NCBI RefSeq assembly: GCF_008923365.1
Contig: NZ_WBMR01000003.1
Coordinates: forward strand, 62,001-126,000
Reading direction: 5' to 3'
Length of the DNA: 64,000 nucleotides
Source: Actinomadura montaniterrae
GTDB lineage: Bacteria; Actinomycetota; Actinomycetes; Streptosporangiales; Streptosporangiaceae
The number at the start of each line of letters is the position of its first letter. Position 1 is the first letter of the stretch. A program made the position numbers and the translations under genes. The notes beneath the pieces are model-generated. The model made no database searches and was not told the DNA's origin. It was given only the letters and a program-made list of their open reading frames with translations. Shown here in pieces: positions 1-8,655 of this stretch.

Positions 1-175
1 GCCGCTCGCGGGAGCCGAAGGGGCCGATCAGCCCGGCTTTGCTCATGCCGAGGTGCTGCGCGAGGGATCCGACCGTCAAGCCTTCCAGGCCCACACGAGA
101 TGCCTCGTCGACCGCGGCCCGCACGATCCGCGCACGAGTCCGCTCCGCTTCGACCACTGAGCGACGGGGAGACAT
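1..175 (-). CDS. TetR-family transcriptional regulator, N-terminal part (runs off the window)
   Basis: Read on the minus strand from an ATG at 175, the product begins MSPRRSVVEAERTRARIVRA and continues with LTVGSLAQHLGMSKAGLIG. This is the usual TetR DNA-binding N-terminus, with a helix-turn-helix whose recognition helix is near SKAGLIGPFGS. The ligand-binding C-terminal part lies outside the window. It is divergent from the enzyme gene at 262, and a strong palindrome sits between them, so autoregulation and control of that neighbour are likely by inference. Confidence 0.8.
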   Translation of the reverse strand, partial: MSPRRSVVEAERTRARIVRAAVDEASRVGLEGLTVGSLAQHLGMSKAGLIGPFGSRER

Positions 176-186
176 ACAGCTGAGCA

Positions 187-230
187 TAGCGAACGACCGT
201 ACGCTATTGTTGGCGTACGACCGTTCGCTA
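187..230. promoter_or_regulatory. Palindromic operator between tetR-like gene and enzyme gene
   Basis: Two 18-bp arms in inverted orientation match at 16 of 18 positions and are separated by 8 bp. The left arm starts TAGCGAACGACC and the right arm ends CCGTTCGCTA. Each arm also contains CGTACG or a close variant. The element fills the divergent intergenic space, which is typical of a TetR-family operator. The assignment to the gene at 1-175 is inferred from position. Confidence 0.65.
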
Positions 231-261
231 TATGTTGGGTGCCTTTGATGGGAGTAGGACC

Positions 262-834
262 GTGGACCTGACTGACCTCCTGCGCTTGGACGCGACCGCA
301 CTCGCCCTGATCGGCCACGACGTGGCACTGATCCCGGATTCCGCGTTGGCGAACCCGACGCCGTGCGAGGGCTGGACGGTTGCGGATCTGCTCCGCCACA
401 TGAACGAACGCCACGACGCTGTGGCCCAGACCGTGCTTGCCTCCGTTAAGGAAAGTGACGACCCGCGCGATGACTTCGCCCGCATCGCAGCGCGCTGGAT
501 GGCTGCCCTCGAAAAGACCGGCCAGACCGTGGAGATCCCGTGGCGAGGGCCGACATCGACTGAATGGGTGCTCGGCGTCCACGTCGTCGACATGTTGGTA
601 CATCGCTGGGACCTGGCCAGCGCTCTTCAGACCCCACTGGTCGTACCGGCCAGGCTGGCAGAAGCCGCGTTGCCGCTCGCCCGAGCCAACACCGCCCCCG
701 GTAGTCCCCTGAACGGACCCGGTGGTGCCTATCGTCAGCCCTTCGCCGAGGACCCGACCAACTCGGTGATGGACAACATCGTCGCACTCCTCGGCCGGAA
801 CCCCCGATGGTCCGCCCAAGATCACGAACGATAG
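262..834 (+). CDS. Mycothiol-dependent maleylpyruvate isomerase/DinB-like family protein
   Basis: About 190 aa with the family pattern: an N-terminal PTPCEGWTVADLLRHMNERH segment followed by a later HVVDMLVHRWDLA segment. The histidines in these segments are the metal-site candidates of the DinB/MDMPI fold. Members are small cytoplasmic metal- and mycothiol-dependent enzymes; the substrate cannot be told from sequence. I chose the GTG at 262 because GGGAGTAGG lies at a suitable distance upstream. An ATG at 232 would start inside the operator without a ribosome site. Expression is probably controlled by the divergent TetR-like gene. Confidence 0.7.
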   Translation: MDLTDLLRLDATALALIGHDVALIPDSALANPTPCEGWTVADLLRHMNERHDAVAQTVLASVKESDDPRDDFARIAARWMAALEKTGQTVEIPWRGPTSTEWVLGVHVVDMLVHRWDLASALQTPLVVPARLAEAALPLARANTAPGSPLNGPGGAYRQPFAEDPTNSVMDNIVALLGRNPRWSAQDHER

Positions 835-869
835 GTGGTGGTGGCTGGCACGGTGGCAGGGGCTGCTGT

Positions 870-985
870 CCGGTTGCGCGTTCGAGAGCGCGGTAGACGG
901 TGGCGCGGCCGACGCAGAAGACCTCCAACAACTCGGCGATGGTGTAGTCCCTGACTGTGAACACGACTACGGGAATCGACATCGT
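870..985 (-). pseudogene. C-terminal helix-turn-helix remnant of a Tn3-type resolvase
   Basis: The minus strand encodes DYTIAELLEVFCVGRATVYR, the end of a serine resolvase with its HTH (TIAEL...VGRATVYRAL). The catalytic domain is absent, so this is a fragment. Tn5053-type elements are known to insert near res sites and resolvase genes of Tn3-family transposons, so its position next to tniR may be informative. Confidence 0.5.
957..981. repeat. Transposon-end-like repeat, same orientation as the right end of the tni element
   Basis: A 25-bp stretch (GTGAACACGACTACGGG followed by AATCGACA) matches the outermost repeat of the second tni remnant at 36834-36858 at 21 of 25 positions. A shorter variant, GCGCACACGTTCGGATC, follows at about 994-1010. 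It is in direct rather than inverted orientation relative to the right end at 5950-5974. It is therefore not simply the partner end of this element. Confidence 0.45.
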
Positions 986-1008
986 CTGCAACCGCGCACA
1001 CGTTCGGA

Positions 1009-1167
1009 TCAGCGTTTGGGGGCCCGGTACTTCTTGAGCAGAGCGGTGATCTTCTCGTGGTCGGCGCCGCCATTCAGTTCGGTGAGCAGGTCATCTGGAC
1101 ACAGTTCGTTGAGCTCTCCCCACCATCGGCGTGCCTTGGTGTCCCAGATCCAGTAGCCCAGGGGCAA
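1009..1167 (-). CDS. Small hypothetical protein or gene tail within the transposon
   Basis: A 52-aa reading frame from TTG at 1167 encodes LPLGYWIWDTKARRWWGELN and ends ITALLKKYRAPKR. The frame stays open further upstream without a conventional start, to about 1265, which suggests the tail of a longer damaged gene. Composition is protein-like (Trp-rich, then a charged helix). I do not recognise the family. It lies just downstream of tniR, the position where cargo sits in Tn5053-type elements. Confidence 0.3.
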   Translation of the reverse strand: MPLGYWIWDTKARRWWGELNELCPDDLLTELNGGADHEKITALLKKYRAPKR

Positions 1168-1270
1168 CCGATGAGTAGGAGGCGGTACGTAGCGAGAGGA
1201 GTGCCAGGCGGGGAGCTGTGCTCTGGGGTAAAGCCGCAGCGCTGCGGATCGCAGTCCGCCTTGCGGCGCC

Positions 1271-1879
1271 TTATGCCGGCCCGCCCGGTCTCGCGAGGTA
1301 GCGGTGCAGGGAAGTTTTGGGGATGCCGGTCTTGGCGGCGATGACGCCGAGAGAGTCGCCCTGGGCCTTCAGTAGTCGCGCGTACTCGATCTTGTCTTCC
1401 GGGTGGGCCACGGGTCGACCGATCTGGCGGCCGGCGGCTTGGGCGACGGCTCGGGCGTGGGCGGCGCGTTCGGCGGTGAAGGTGCGTTCCATCTCGGCGA
1501 ACAGCGCCAACAGCAGGAACGCGATCCGGCCCATGCCCTCGTCGGCGGTGTTGATCGGCAGCGGGTCGGCCAGGGACCGCACACCGATCTCTTTCTCGGC
1601 CAGCTCGTGCACGAGGTTGAGGACCTCGCGTAGGTTGCGGCCGATCCGGTCGAGGGTGTGCACGACGATGGTGTCGCCGGATCGGGCGTAGGCCAACAGT
1701 TGGTTCAGGCCGTCACGGTCGATGGTGGCCCCGGTCTTCTTGTCGACGTAGATCCGTTCATCGCCGATGCCGACGGCGGCCAGGGCGTCGAGTTGGCGGG
1801 TGAGGGACTGCTTGGTGGTGGAGACGCGCGCGTAGCCGAGCTCCAGTCCACCGGTGGGGTGATCGTTGCCGGTTCCCAT
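1271..1879 (-). CDS. tniR: Serine recombinase (TniR/resolvase-invertase family)
   Basis: A 202-aa small serine recombinase. The catalytic serine is in [20 protein letters not shown] near residue 20. The conserved [10 protein letters not shown] segment and the E-helix [19 protein letters not shown] follow. A C-terminal HTH reads [18 protein letters not shown]. In Tn5053/Tn402-type transposons this enzyme resolves the cointegrate made by TniABQ at an adjacent res site. Here it follows tniA, tniB and tniQ in the expected order, with a palindrome-rich region (1970-2031) in the res position. The frame is intact. Confidence 0.85.
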   Translation of the reverse strand: MGTGNDHPTGGLELGYARVSTTKQSLTRQLDALAAVGIGDERIYVDKKTGATIDRDGLNQLLAYARSGDTIVVHTLDRIGRNLREVLNLVHELAEKEIGVRSLADPLPINTADEGMGRIAFLLLALFAEMERTFTAERAAHARAVAQAAGRQIGRPVAHPEDKIEYARLLKAQGDSLGVIAAKTGIPKTSLHRYLARPGGPA

Positions 1880-1969
1880 CCCGAGATCGTACCGGAAATC
1901 ATCTCCGTACTCCGGTTTCGGAACGCTACTTGTGGAATGAATTTCGGAACGAGCGGTGTCCGGCAGTGT

Positions 1970-2031
1970 CCGATCTTTGGAAGATCGGTGACACGCCGCC
2001 GGAGCTGTTCCACTTCCAGGAAGTGGAACAG
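1970..2031. repeat. Palindromic candidate res site / hairpin between tniQ and tniR
   Basis: Two perfect inverted repeats lie close together. One at 1970-1988 has arms CCGATCTT and AAGATCGG around TGG. The other at 2005-2031 has arms CTGTTCCACTTCC and GGAAGTGGAACAG around a single A. They fall between the tniQ stop and the tniR start, where Tn5053-type elements keep the resolution site. The second repeat begins five bases after the resolved tniQ end, so it could also act as a terminator hairpin. Confidence 0.5.
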
Positions 2032-2035
2032 CCGG

Positions 2036-3249
2036 TCAGAGCACGTCCGCGCAGCCAAGTTCGCGAGTGTCAGGCAGGAGCTCCTTCGGGATGCACCAGT
2101 CGATCAGGAACCGCCGTTCCCGGTCGAAGTCGGGAAGAGTCCGGCAGCGGTGGGTGAACAGGGTGAGTAGCCGGCGGGCGGTGGCCGAATCGGTGCGGGC
2201 GGCTTCGAAGACCGCCTCGGCGTCGCGGCGGAACTGCACCCACGGGTCATCGGTGGTAGCAGGTGGCTCTCCGTTGTAGACGGGCTGGTGCGGTTGGGCC
2301 GTCAGTAGCGGGCCGAGGGTGCCGCGCGGGGTGATCGCGCCGGTCTTGGCCAGGTGCAGCGCGGTGGCGGCGGCGGTGAGCATCGCGTCTTGTTGGTGAT
2401 CGTGCAGTTGTTCCTACGGTCGCCATACCGTGATGCCGCCGCGCGGTGGGTAGCCGCTGGCCTCCCAGATCTGGTCCAGCATGCGCGCGGAGGTGACACG
2501 GAGGCGGGAGGTGGAGATGCTCACCTCGTCGATGAGGGTGCGCAGGAGGCGCAGCCAGACCCCGAGGTGGACCGGCCGGGCGGGCAGGGTGACGGCGCCG
2601 ATGGTCAGCGCCTCCCAGGTGAGCCGGTCGACGGCGGCCACGGGCTCGGGGGCCGGCCGGGCGGGGGTCGGCGCGCCTAGGAGGTGCCCGATGCGGACGG
2701 TGCCCTCGGGTTCCAGAAGGCAGCCGTGGTCGGGGCAGCTGAGCATGAGCAGCAGCCCGGCCGTGAGTGCGACGCCCTGGTCGGGATCGGTCGCGCACTC
2801 CGGCATACGCGGGGAGGTGCCTGGTGGGGTTCTTGATCCACCGGCAGCCAGGGCAGCCACCGCCCGACGGTGTTGGTGCCGGTCTCCCCGCGGTGCAGCA
2901 GGACCGAGTCCTGGCGGGTGTAGGTGTCGAAGGCCCCGGGGCCTTGGTCGGGGTCGAGCGTGTCGGCCAGCCAGGGCACCCACCCGGCGATGGTCATCAG
3001 CCGCAGCTCGGCCGTCTGGGTGTCCGTCCGCTCGGCCAAGGCGTCCAAGACTTGCGGCGGCGGGTCCCAGTCCACAGCGTCCTCGGCCACCGTCGCAGCC
3101 AGTGCCGAGGCGGGGCCGAGGTTGTGGTCCAGCAGTTGCCGGACCGATAGGTCGTAGGGCGCGGCGAGCCGGGCGAGCCAGGATGACAGGGCCTCCCCCG
3201 GGGCGGGCGGCGGGTGCAGCGGCCACCGCCGGGTCCCGCCGGATCTCAT
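2036..3249 (-). pseudogene. tniQ: TniQ transposition protein, interrupted by one frameshift and one amber codon
   Basis: Starts at ATG 3249, overlapping the tniB stop. About 150 codons run in the first frame to PRVC, then the frame shifts at 2801-2804 and continues as PECATDPDQ through LSCPDHGCLLEP. Restoring one lost C gives CPEC...CPDH, the zinc-finger pattern of TniQ/TnsD proteins. The second frame meets TAG at 2414-2416 but stays open and protein-like to a stop at 2036. The rebuilt length is about 404 aa, close to my recollection of about 405 aa for Tn5053 TniQ. TniQ directs target-site choice. As written the gene would not give a full protein. Confidence 0.8.
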
Positions 3250-4169
3250 GCCAGTTCGCGTTCGAACAGGCGCCGTCGCTCCGTCGGCCCGGCGTAGTCG
3301 GCCATGAGCAGAGTGCGCTGGTTGATCGCCTCTTCGCCGGACTCGATCGCCGCGACGCCGGCGTCGGTGAGCAGCGCGGCCAGCTCACCGATGGTGCCCT
3401 CGCTGCGGGCCAGCAGATACTCGACCATCTCCGGGGTGGCCAGGTGGGAGCGGCGGCGCAATGGGAACGCCGCGGCGAAGCTGGCCAGCAGCGCGCCGGC
3501 CTCGGCGTCGGGCTCCCAGCGCGGCAGCACGAAGGGAGCGAACCGGTTCTCCAACTGGTCGTCGGAGCGGACGGCCAGGTAGGCGTCGCGGGTGCCGACA
3601 CCCACCAGCGGGATGCGCAGCTCGTTGCCCAGGAACCGCAGCAGGTTGAGGAACTCGCGGCGCGCGTCGCCGCGTCCGGCCAGCGCGTTGTGCAGCTCGT
3701 CGATCACCAGTACCCGCACGCCGCTCTCGCGGAGCAGCCGCAGCGTCAACTGCTCCAGCACCGGCAGCACCTGCCGCGGCCGCAGCGGCGCCCCGAGCGC
3801 GCTCAGCAGCGCGGTGTAGAAACGCGCCACCTTCGGGTCCGAGGGCATCTGCACGACCAGGACCGGGATCTCCTCCCGATCAGGATGCGGGACCGGCGGA
3901 TGGGTGCGGCGGAACTTCTCCACGATCATCGACTTGCCGTTGTTGGTCGAGCCGATCAGCAGCAGGTTCGGCATCCGCTGCTTGGCCGGCCGGGCCAAGA
4001 GCTCCTCCAGCCGGGCGACGGCCTGGGTGGCGCGGGTGTAGCCGATCCACCGGTCCGCCCGCACGTAGGCCAACCGCTCGGCCGCGGGCGGCCGCGCCAC
4101 GCGCCGGGCCGCCTCGTGCAGGTGGGATAGGTCCTCCGGGTCGCCGATCTCCAGCTCTGCGGTCACCAC
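3246..4169 (-). CDS. tniB: TniB AAA-type ATPase of Tn5053-like transposon
   Basis: Intact 307-aa ATPase. The Walker A motif is LLIGSTNNGKSM and the Walker B region is VRVLVIDELHNALAG, followed by a sensor-like PLVGVGTRDAYLA. TniB binds ATP and acts with the TniA transposase in target capture, like MuB and TnsC. The length matches the family (about 300 aa). Its GTG start overlaps the resolved stop of tniA and its TGA overlaps the tniQ ATG, indicating a translationally coupled operon. It is the only gene of the three transposition genes without a lesion. Confidence 0.9.
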   Translation of the reverse strand: MVTAELEIGDPEDLSHLHEAARRVARPPAAERLAYVRADRWIGYTRATQAVARLEELLARPAKQRMPNLLLIGSTNNGKSMIVEKFRRTHPPVPHPDREEIPVLVVQMPSDPKVARFYTALLSALGAPLRPRQVLPVLEQLTLRLLRESGVRVLVIDELHNALAGRGDARREFLNLLRFLGNELRIPLVGVGTRDAYLAVRSDDQLENRFAPFVLPRWEPDAEAGALLASFAAAFPLRRRSHLATPEMVEYLLARSEGTIGELAALLTDAGVAAIESGEEAINQRTLLMADYAGPTERRRLFERELA

Positions 4170-5830
4170 TGCTCGATCACCTCGAACGGCCGGGCGGGGG
4201 CTCCTGCCGCCCGACTAGCCCCACCGGGTGGTGGCGGTACCGGCGCGGGTGCCGGCCGGGCTGGTCTGGCCGAGCGGCGCTGGGCTTGGCGCCGCGCCTT
4301 GCGGGTAGTGGCGACCGCGGTGTCGGTGATCTGCCGCATCTGCTCCACCATCGCGAGCGGCGTGTGCTCGTCGACCTGGTCGCGGCCGCTCTCACGCAGC
4401 CGGGCGATCGCGGCGCGCTACTCCCACACGCTGATCGGCGGCCGCGACAGCGTCCGGTACGGCACCTGCACATAGGCGCCGCCGTCCGGGTCCAGCGCCC
4501 AGATCCGGGAGATGTCGCGCGGGTCGCGGCGCAACACGAACTTCTCCAGCCGGTCGCGGCGGGCGATCCACGGCTTGAGCGCGTCGCTGAAGTACTGGAC
4601 GTGGTCGATGGTGAACCCGGTCCGTGTCAACGTGCGGCGGATCACCGGCAGGAAGTCGACCAGGAACGCCGTCTCGCCGGCCACCATGGCCGGACGGCCG
4701 CCCTCGGCCACGCCCTGCTCCCACCGCCCTGCCGGGTTCTGCTTCAACGTGCCGTGCACCTGCCCGTGGTAGGACGCCACCGCCAGGGCCAGCCACTTGT
4801 TCAGCTCGGCGACGGTCAGCACCGCCCTGGCCTGGCTGTCGTAATCGCCGCGCTCGGCCGGGTTGGAGAAGGTGGTGCCGGGCAGCTCGTGCACCATCTC
4901 CATCATCGTGCCGATCAGCCGCTCGACGATCCCGCCAAAGTGCGGCAACCCCGGTGGCCGGTACTCCAGCGCGATCCCGTGCTGGTCACAGCCCCGCCGC
5001 AGCGCCTCGCTCTTGAACTCCGCCGCGTTGTCCACGTAGATCATGCGCGGCTTGCCGCTCATCGGCCAGACCGCCTGCACCCCGAGCCGTTCCAACCAGG
5101 TCCGCTTGTCGGTCACCGTGTGCGCCAAGCACAGCCCCACCGACAACGCCGAGGGCGGCTCCAGCATGACGACCAGCCCGACCACGCACCGCGACGCCAC
5201 ATCGATCGCAACCGTGATGTACGGCCGCCCGATCGGCAGGCGGTACCGATCATCCACCACCTCCACATCGACCACCGTGTGATCCATCTGCACCTGCTCC
5301 AGCAGGCCCTCGACCACCGGCGGCCGCCCGCCCGCCGACCGCAGCACACGAACCCGATCCGCGCTCTCCCGCACCGTGGCGACCGCCACCGGGTCCAGCC
5401 CCTCGATCCACCGCACCAGCGTGTTCCTCGCCGGGACCGGCAGCCCCCGAATCCGGCACTGCCGCACCACCTCGTGGTAGACCACCGCCACCGACCGTCG
5501 CTGCCTGCTCAGATACCGCGACCCGACAACCTCGACCAGCAGCGCCTCCACCTCCGCCGACAACCGGCCCCGCCCCCGCCCACCACTTGAGGTCCCCGGC
5601 AGCAGATCCGTAGCCACGCCTTCGCCCCGGCGCCACCGGCTCAACAGCGCATACACCTGCCGCCGGGAAATGCCCAGCTGAGCGGCGGCGTCATCCGCCG
5701 CGTCCACACCGACCCGCGCCCGCAGCGCCAACAGGCCGATCACCTCCGCCCGCCGCACCGCGACCGCCCATGCCTCTCCCGAGGCCGTCAGCACCCCCCG
5801 TTCAACCACCTCCGTCAGCCCCTCGTCCAA
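4163..5830 (-). pseudogene. tniA: TniA DDE transposase with an in-frame amber codon near the C-terminus
   Basis: The frame opens at 5830 and gives a Mu/TniA-type transposase. It has an N-terminal HTH (QLGISRRQVYALLSRW), a DDE core with QMDHTVVDVEVVDDRYRLPI and YVDNAAEFKSEAL, then HFGGIVERLIGTMM and a Mu-type C-terminal barrel. TAG at 4418-4420 ends it at 470 aa. The same frame stays open for 85 more codons (RAAIARLRESGRDQVDEHTP onward) to a stop overlapping the tniB start. With the stop read through it would be 556 aa, close to the roughly 559 aa I recall for TniA. The missing tail would normally contact TniB. Confidence 0.85.
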
Positions 5831-5847
5831 GCCACGACCTCACCGTT

Positions 5848-5974
5848 GCGCACACGAGTACGGACGAAGAGTGACCGTAGTGCACACGACTACGGACAGC
5901 AGGAAGATCCGAACTCCTCTGCAAACCAGTCCATAACCCCAGGACAAACGTGCAGAGGAGTTCGGACATCGACA
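5848..5974. repeat. tniA-proximal end of the Tn5053-like transposon with repeated TniA-site-like motifs
   Basis: Three related motifs point the same way. They are GCGCACACGAGTACGGAC at 5848-5865, GTGCACACGACTACGGAC at 5880-5897, and GTGCAGAGGAGTTCGGAC at 5950-5967 followed by ATCGACA. The outer edge at 5974 would read TGTCGAT... on the minus strand, the TGTC start typical of this family. A perfect 16-bp inverted repeat (TCCGAACTCCTCTGCA at 5908-5923, complement at 5951-5966) is embedded. The same layout recurs at 36733-36858. Confidence 0.6.
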
Positions 5975-6003
5975 TCCATTAACACGCGAATCCGGAGATC
6001 CAC

Positions 6004-6756
6004 ATGACGGGTCTGCAGGGACGCCACGCTCTTGTCACGGGCGGGACCGGCGGGATCGGACGAGCGATCGCCGAGGCGCTGGCGCACGAGGGCGCGCTCA
6101 CCGTCGTGACGGGCCGGGACGCCGTCCGCGGCGCCGAGGTCGTCGGCCGCATCCGTGCACAAGGCGCAAGCGCCGAATTCGTCGAGGCCGACCTCGCCAC
6201 CGGCGAGGGCATCCGGAGCTTGGCCGACGACGCGCTGGCCGCAGCGGACGGCCGCATCGACATCCTGGTCAACAACGCCGCCGACATCCCGCCGGGACTG
6301 TCGTTCCTGCAGGCGACCGAGGAACAGATCGACGCGGCCCTCGGGCTCACCATCAAAGCTCCGTTCCTGCTCACCGCCGCCCTGGTGCCAGGCATGATCG
6401 AACGCGGCGCCGGGGCAGTGGTCAACATCGGCTCGGTCAGCGGCGTCCACGGCAAGGAAGGCACCGCGCTCTACGGCGCGAGCAAGGCCGCGCTGCACTC
6501 GCTGACCAAGTCGTGGGCCGCAGAACTCGGCCCCAACGGCATACGGGTCAACGCCGTCGCGCCCGGGCCGACCGCCACAGAGCTGAACACGGCGCAGATG
6601 CCGATGTGGGAACAGGTCACCGCGAGCAGCTACCCCGCCCGCCGCCCCGGCACCGCGGCCGAAGTCGCCGCCGCCGTGGGCTTCCTCGCTGGCGACCAGG
6701 CGTCCTACATCCACGGGGTGCTGCTCCCCGTCGAGGGCGGCGCCCTGACCCGCTGA
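6004..6756 (+). CDS. SDR-family oxidoreductase
   Basis: A 250-aa classical short-chain dehydrogenase/reductase. The cofactor motif TGGTGGIG is near residue 13, with NNAA near residue 92. The catalytic set is the Ser in NIGSVSG and the Tyr and Lys of YGASK; the C-terminal VEGGALTR completes the fold. TGRD after beta-2 suggests NADP(H) preference, by inference. The ATG has CGGAG upstream. The gene starts only 30 bp beyond the transposon end, so its native promoter may have been replaced. The substrate is unknown. Confidence 0.9.
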   Translation: MTGLQGRHALVTGGTGGIGRAIAEALAHEGALTVVTGRDAVRGAEVVGRIRAQGASAEFVEADLATGEGIRSLADDALAAADGRIDILVNNAADIPPGLSFLQATEEQIDAALGLTIKAPFLLTAALVPGMIERGAGAVVNIGSVSGVHGKEGTALYGASKAALHSLTKSWAAELGPNGIRVNAVAPGPTATELNTAQMPMWEQVTASSYPARRPGTAAEVAAAVGFLAGDQASYIHGVLLPVEGGALTR

Positions 6757-7494
6757 ATCACTGATCGGCAACGCGAAGAGGCCCTCGCTGTCGAGGCCGT
6801 GGAACCTCTACACCCAGCGGATGTCGCCGCCCCGAGAGATCAAAGGTGAGGTGCGAAACGATCAGGCGCCGGTCTCGGTGACCTCGACTGCCCGGTCGGC
6901 GGGGATCAAAGCCATCGGCGGCTGCACCTGCCCGCACGCGACCACGCCCGCACCTACGTTCACCACCATCGACAACGGCACGGCCTACCTGGCGGTCGCC
7001 GGCGGGACCGCCGAAGTCCGCAGTCCTGGTGCAGGGCTACAGCCTCGACAAGTTCTGCAACAATCGCACCCCCGTAACGACCCCCGCGCCCGCGCGGGCG
7101 TCGTCCCCACAGCCTGCCCCTCTGCAAGTGTCATCGCAGCAGCAGCGCCAGGAGGCGACAGCGCCGGCTGGGAGTACGTCGGCGCAGCGCTGCCCGCACA
7201 CCTGCAACGACCTGGGACGACCAGTTGCGGATACACCTCCGCCCCTCCCCCCTCCCTTCCAGCAGGCGGCCCTCCACATCGCCAACTACGAAGAACCGAT
7301 GCAAGAAGGCAGCCGCCCAGTTCAGCTCCCCGGCACCGACAAAGCGTGGCGCTACGGCTTCTTCCGATCTACGCCGCGAGTTGACCCGCGACATGGACGG
7401 CGTCCGCACTCCCAGCGGCGTGGCGATCAATCCTATTGCATATGTGTAGCAAGTGATCATCTGGAGGCTTTCGGGGCGTCTTTCTCGGAAGGGA
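6757..7494. other. About 740 bp without a recognisable gene
   Basis: Several short overlapping frames exist on both strands, but none shows a family motif or sustained coding character. Possible gene tails are the plus-strand RRELTRDMDGVRTPSGVAIN (about 7371-7430) and the minus-strand ALIPADRAVEVTETGA (about 6870-6915). I see no repeat or RNA. It is probably decayed sequence between the SDR gene and the IS-disrupted toxin fragment. Confidence 0.4.
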
Positions 7495-7881
7495 TCACGC
7501 GGTGTCCTGGAGTTTAACTAGAGTGATCTCGATTGGGATGTCCAGTTCGCCGGATATCGCTCTGTTGAGTTCGTTCAACGCCTCCGGATTCACCAATATT
7601 TCATCGGCCAGTAAGTGGCCGGCTTCGTGATTGATGAGCCCTTCGACGGGCGGCGCTACCAGGCCACTGTCCTTGGCTGAGGCGAGTTCCGCCATCTTCG
7701 CCGGGCCACCCCACCGCGAATCAGGATTCAAAAATATAGAATCCGCGGTGGTATAAGCCAGGACATTGACTCTTAGCCGCCCCCGGCAGAAGAGGTCTCG
7801 CGACAAGATCTTCTTCGGCCAGAAGAGCTCTACGTGATCGTCCATCGTGCCACGCTCGACGCCTCGCAGGAACTCGCGCAA
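7495..7881 (-). pseudogene. Orphan metallopeptidase-like C-terminal toxin module
   Basis: A 128-aa frame with SIFLNPDSRWGGPAKMAELA, then GLINHEAGHLLADEIL, an HExxH-type zinc site. The same layout (IYFNP..., a loop, then GTHELGHIIFG) occurs inside the giant toxin at 8799-13244. This looks like a related peptidase module without its delivery domain. Its 5' end overlaps the IS5-type transposase beginning at 7834, so the true module is probably truncated near 7830. Function as a toxin or as an autoprocessing domain cannot be decided. Confidence 0.55.
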
Positions 7882-8655
7882 TTCGTCGCACGACTGCTAT
7901 GGGCCGAACGCCAGCGGCGCGGCACCCCGTTTGGGAGCAGGGCGCTGACCTGCTTCTGGCAGGCCGTGCTGGTGCTGCGCTGGTTCCGTGACCGTAACGA
8001 TCCGACCGCGCTGAGACGCGACCATCAGGTGTCGCGGGCAACCGCCTACCGCTACATCGACGAGGTGCTCGCGGTGCTCGCCACCCAGGCCCCGGCCTGC
8101 ACCAAGCACTCCAACGAGCCAAGCGGGACAAGCTGCCGCACCTGATCACGGACGGAAAACTAATCGAAAGCGACCGGTGCCGAGAAAAGACGATGAGCGT
8201 CAAAAGTGAGACCGTCGACCTGTGGTACTCCGGCAAATCCCCACGAGCACGGCGGCAACATTCAAGCGTTGTTCGCCCCCAACGGATTCCCGCTGTGGCT
8301 CTCCCACGTCGAACCCGGCTCGGTGCACGACTTGACCGCGGCCCGCGAGCACGTGCTAGGCGCCTGTACGCCGCTACCGCTCAGAACGACCTGCCGACCC
8401 TGGCCACAAAGATGCAGGCCAGGGCGTATATACACCCCAGCTAAACAACCCGCTGACGGCCAAGCCCTCGACATCGACACTCGCTCCTACAACATGCTGC
8501 TGCGTGCCTTGCGCTGCCTCGGCGAACGTGGCTTCGCACTGCTCACCCAGCGATGGCGCACGCTGCAGCACATCACCGCCAGCCGCAGAAAAATCGGCAA
8601 CATCGCCAAAGCCGCCTCGTGCTCGTCCACTCCGAAACACGGCCACCTCACGTAA
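7834..8655 (+). pseudogene. IS5-type transposase, frameshifted
   Basis: The first frame (MIVHRATLDASQELAQFVAR ... RATAYRYIDEVLAVLATQAP) holds the N-terminal HTH domain. After 8100 the catalytic part continues in other frames: LIESDRCREKTMSVKSETVD, LWYSGK, then GGNIQALFAPNGFPLWLSHV and PGSVHDLTAAREHVLGA. It ends with ALRCLGERGFALLTQRW. At least three frame changes are needed to join the parts, so the enzyme is dead. Confidence 0.75.

Noticed and set aside
1970..2031. A simple rho-independent terminator
   Set aside because: The hairpin is strong, but no T-run follows on either strand. Its place between tniQ and tniR fits a res site better.
2481..4130. A 549-aa open frame on the plus strand
   Set aside because: It is antisense to tniB and tniQ, Arg/Pro/Gly-rich and without motifs. 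It is a GC-rich shadow frame.
4286..5590. A 434-aa His/Pro/Arg-rich plus-strand frame
   Set aside because: It is the shadow of tniA on the opposite strand.
5908..5966. The 16-bp inverted repeat as the terminal repeats of a small separate IS
   Set aside because: The space between the arms is only 27 bp, and the right arm coincides with the outer tni repeat. It is part of the transposon end.
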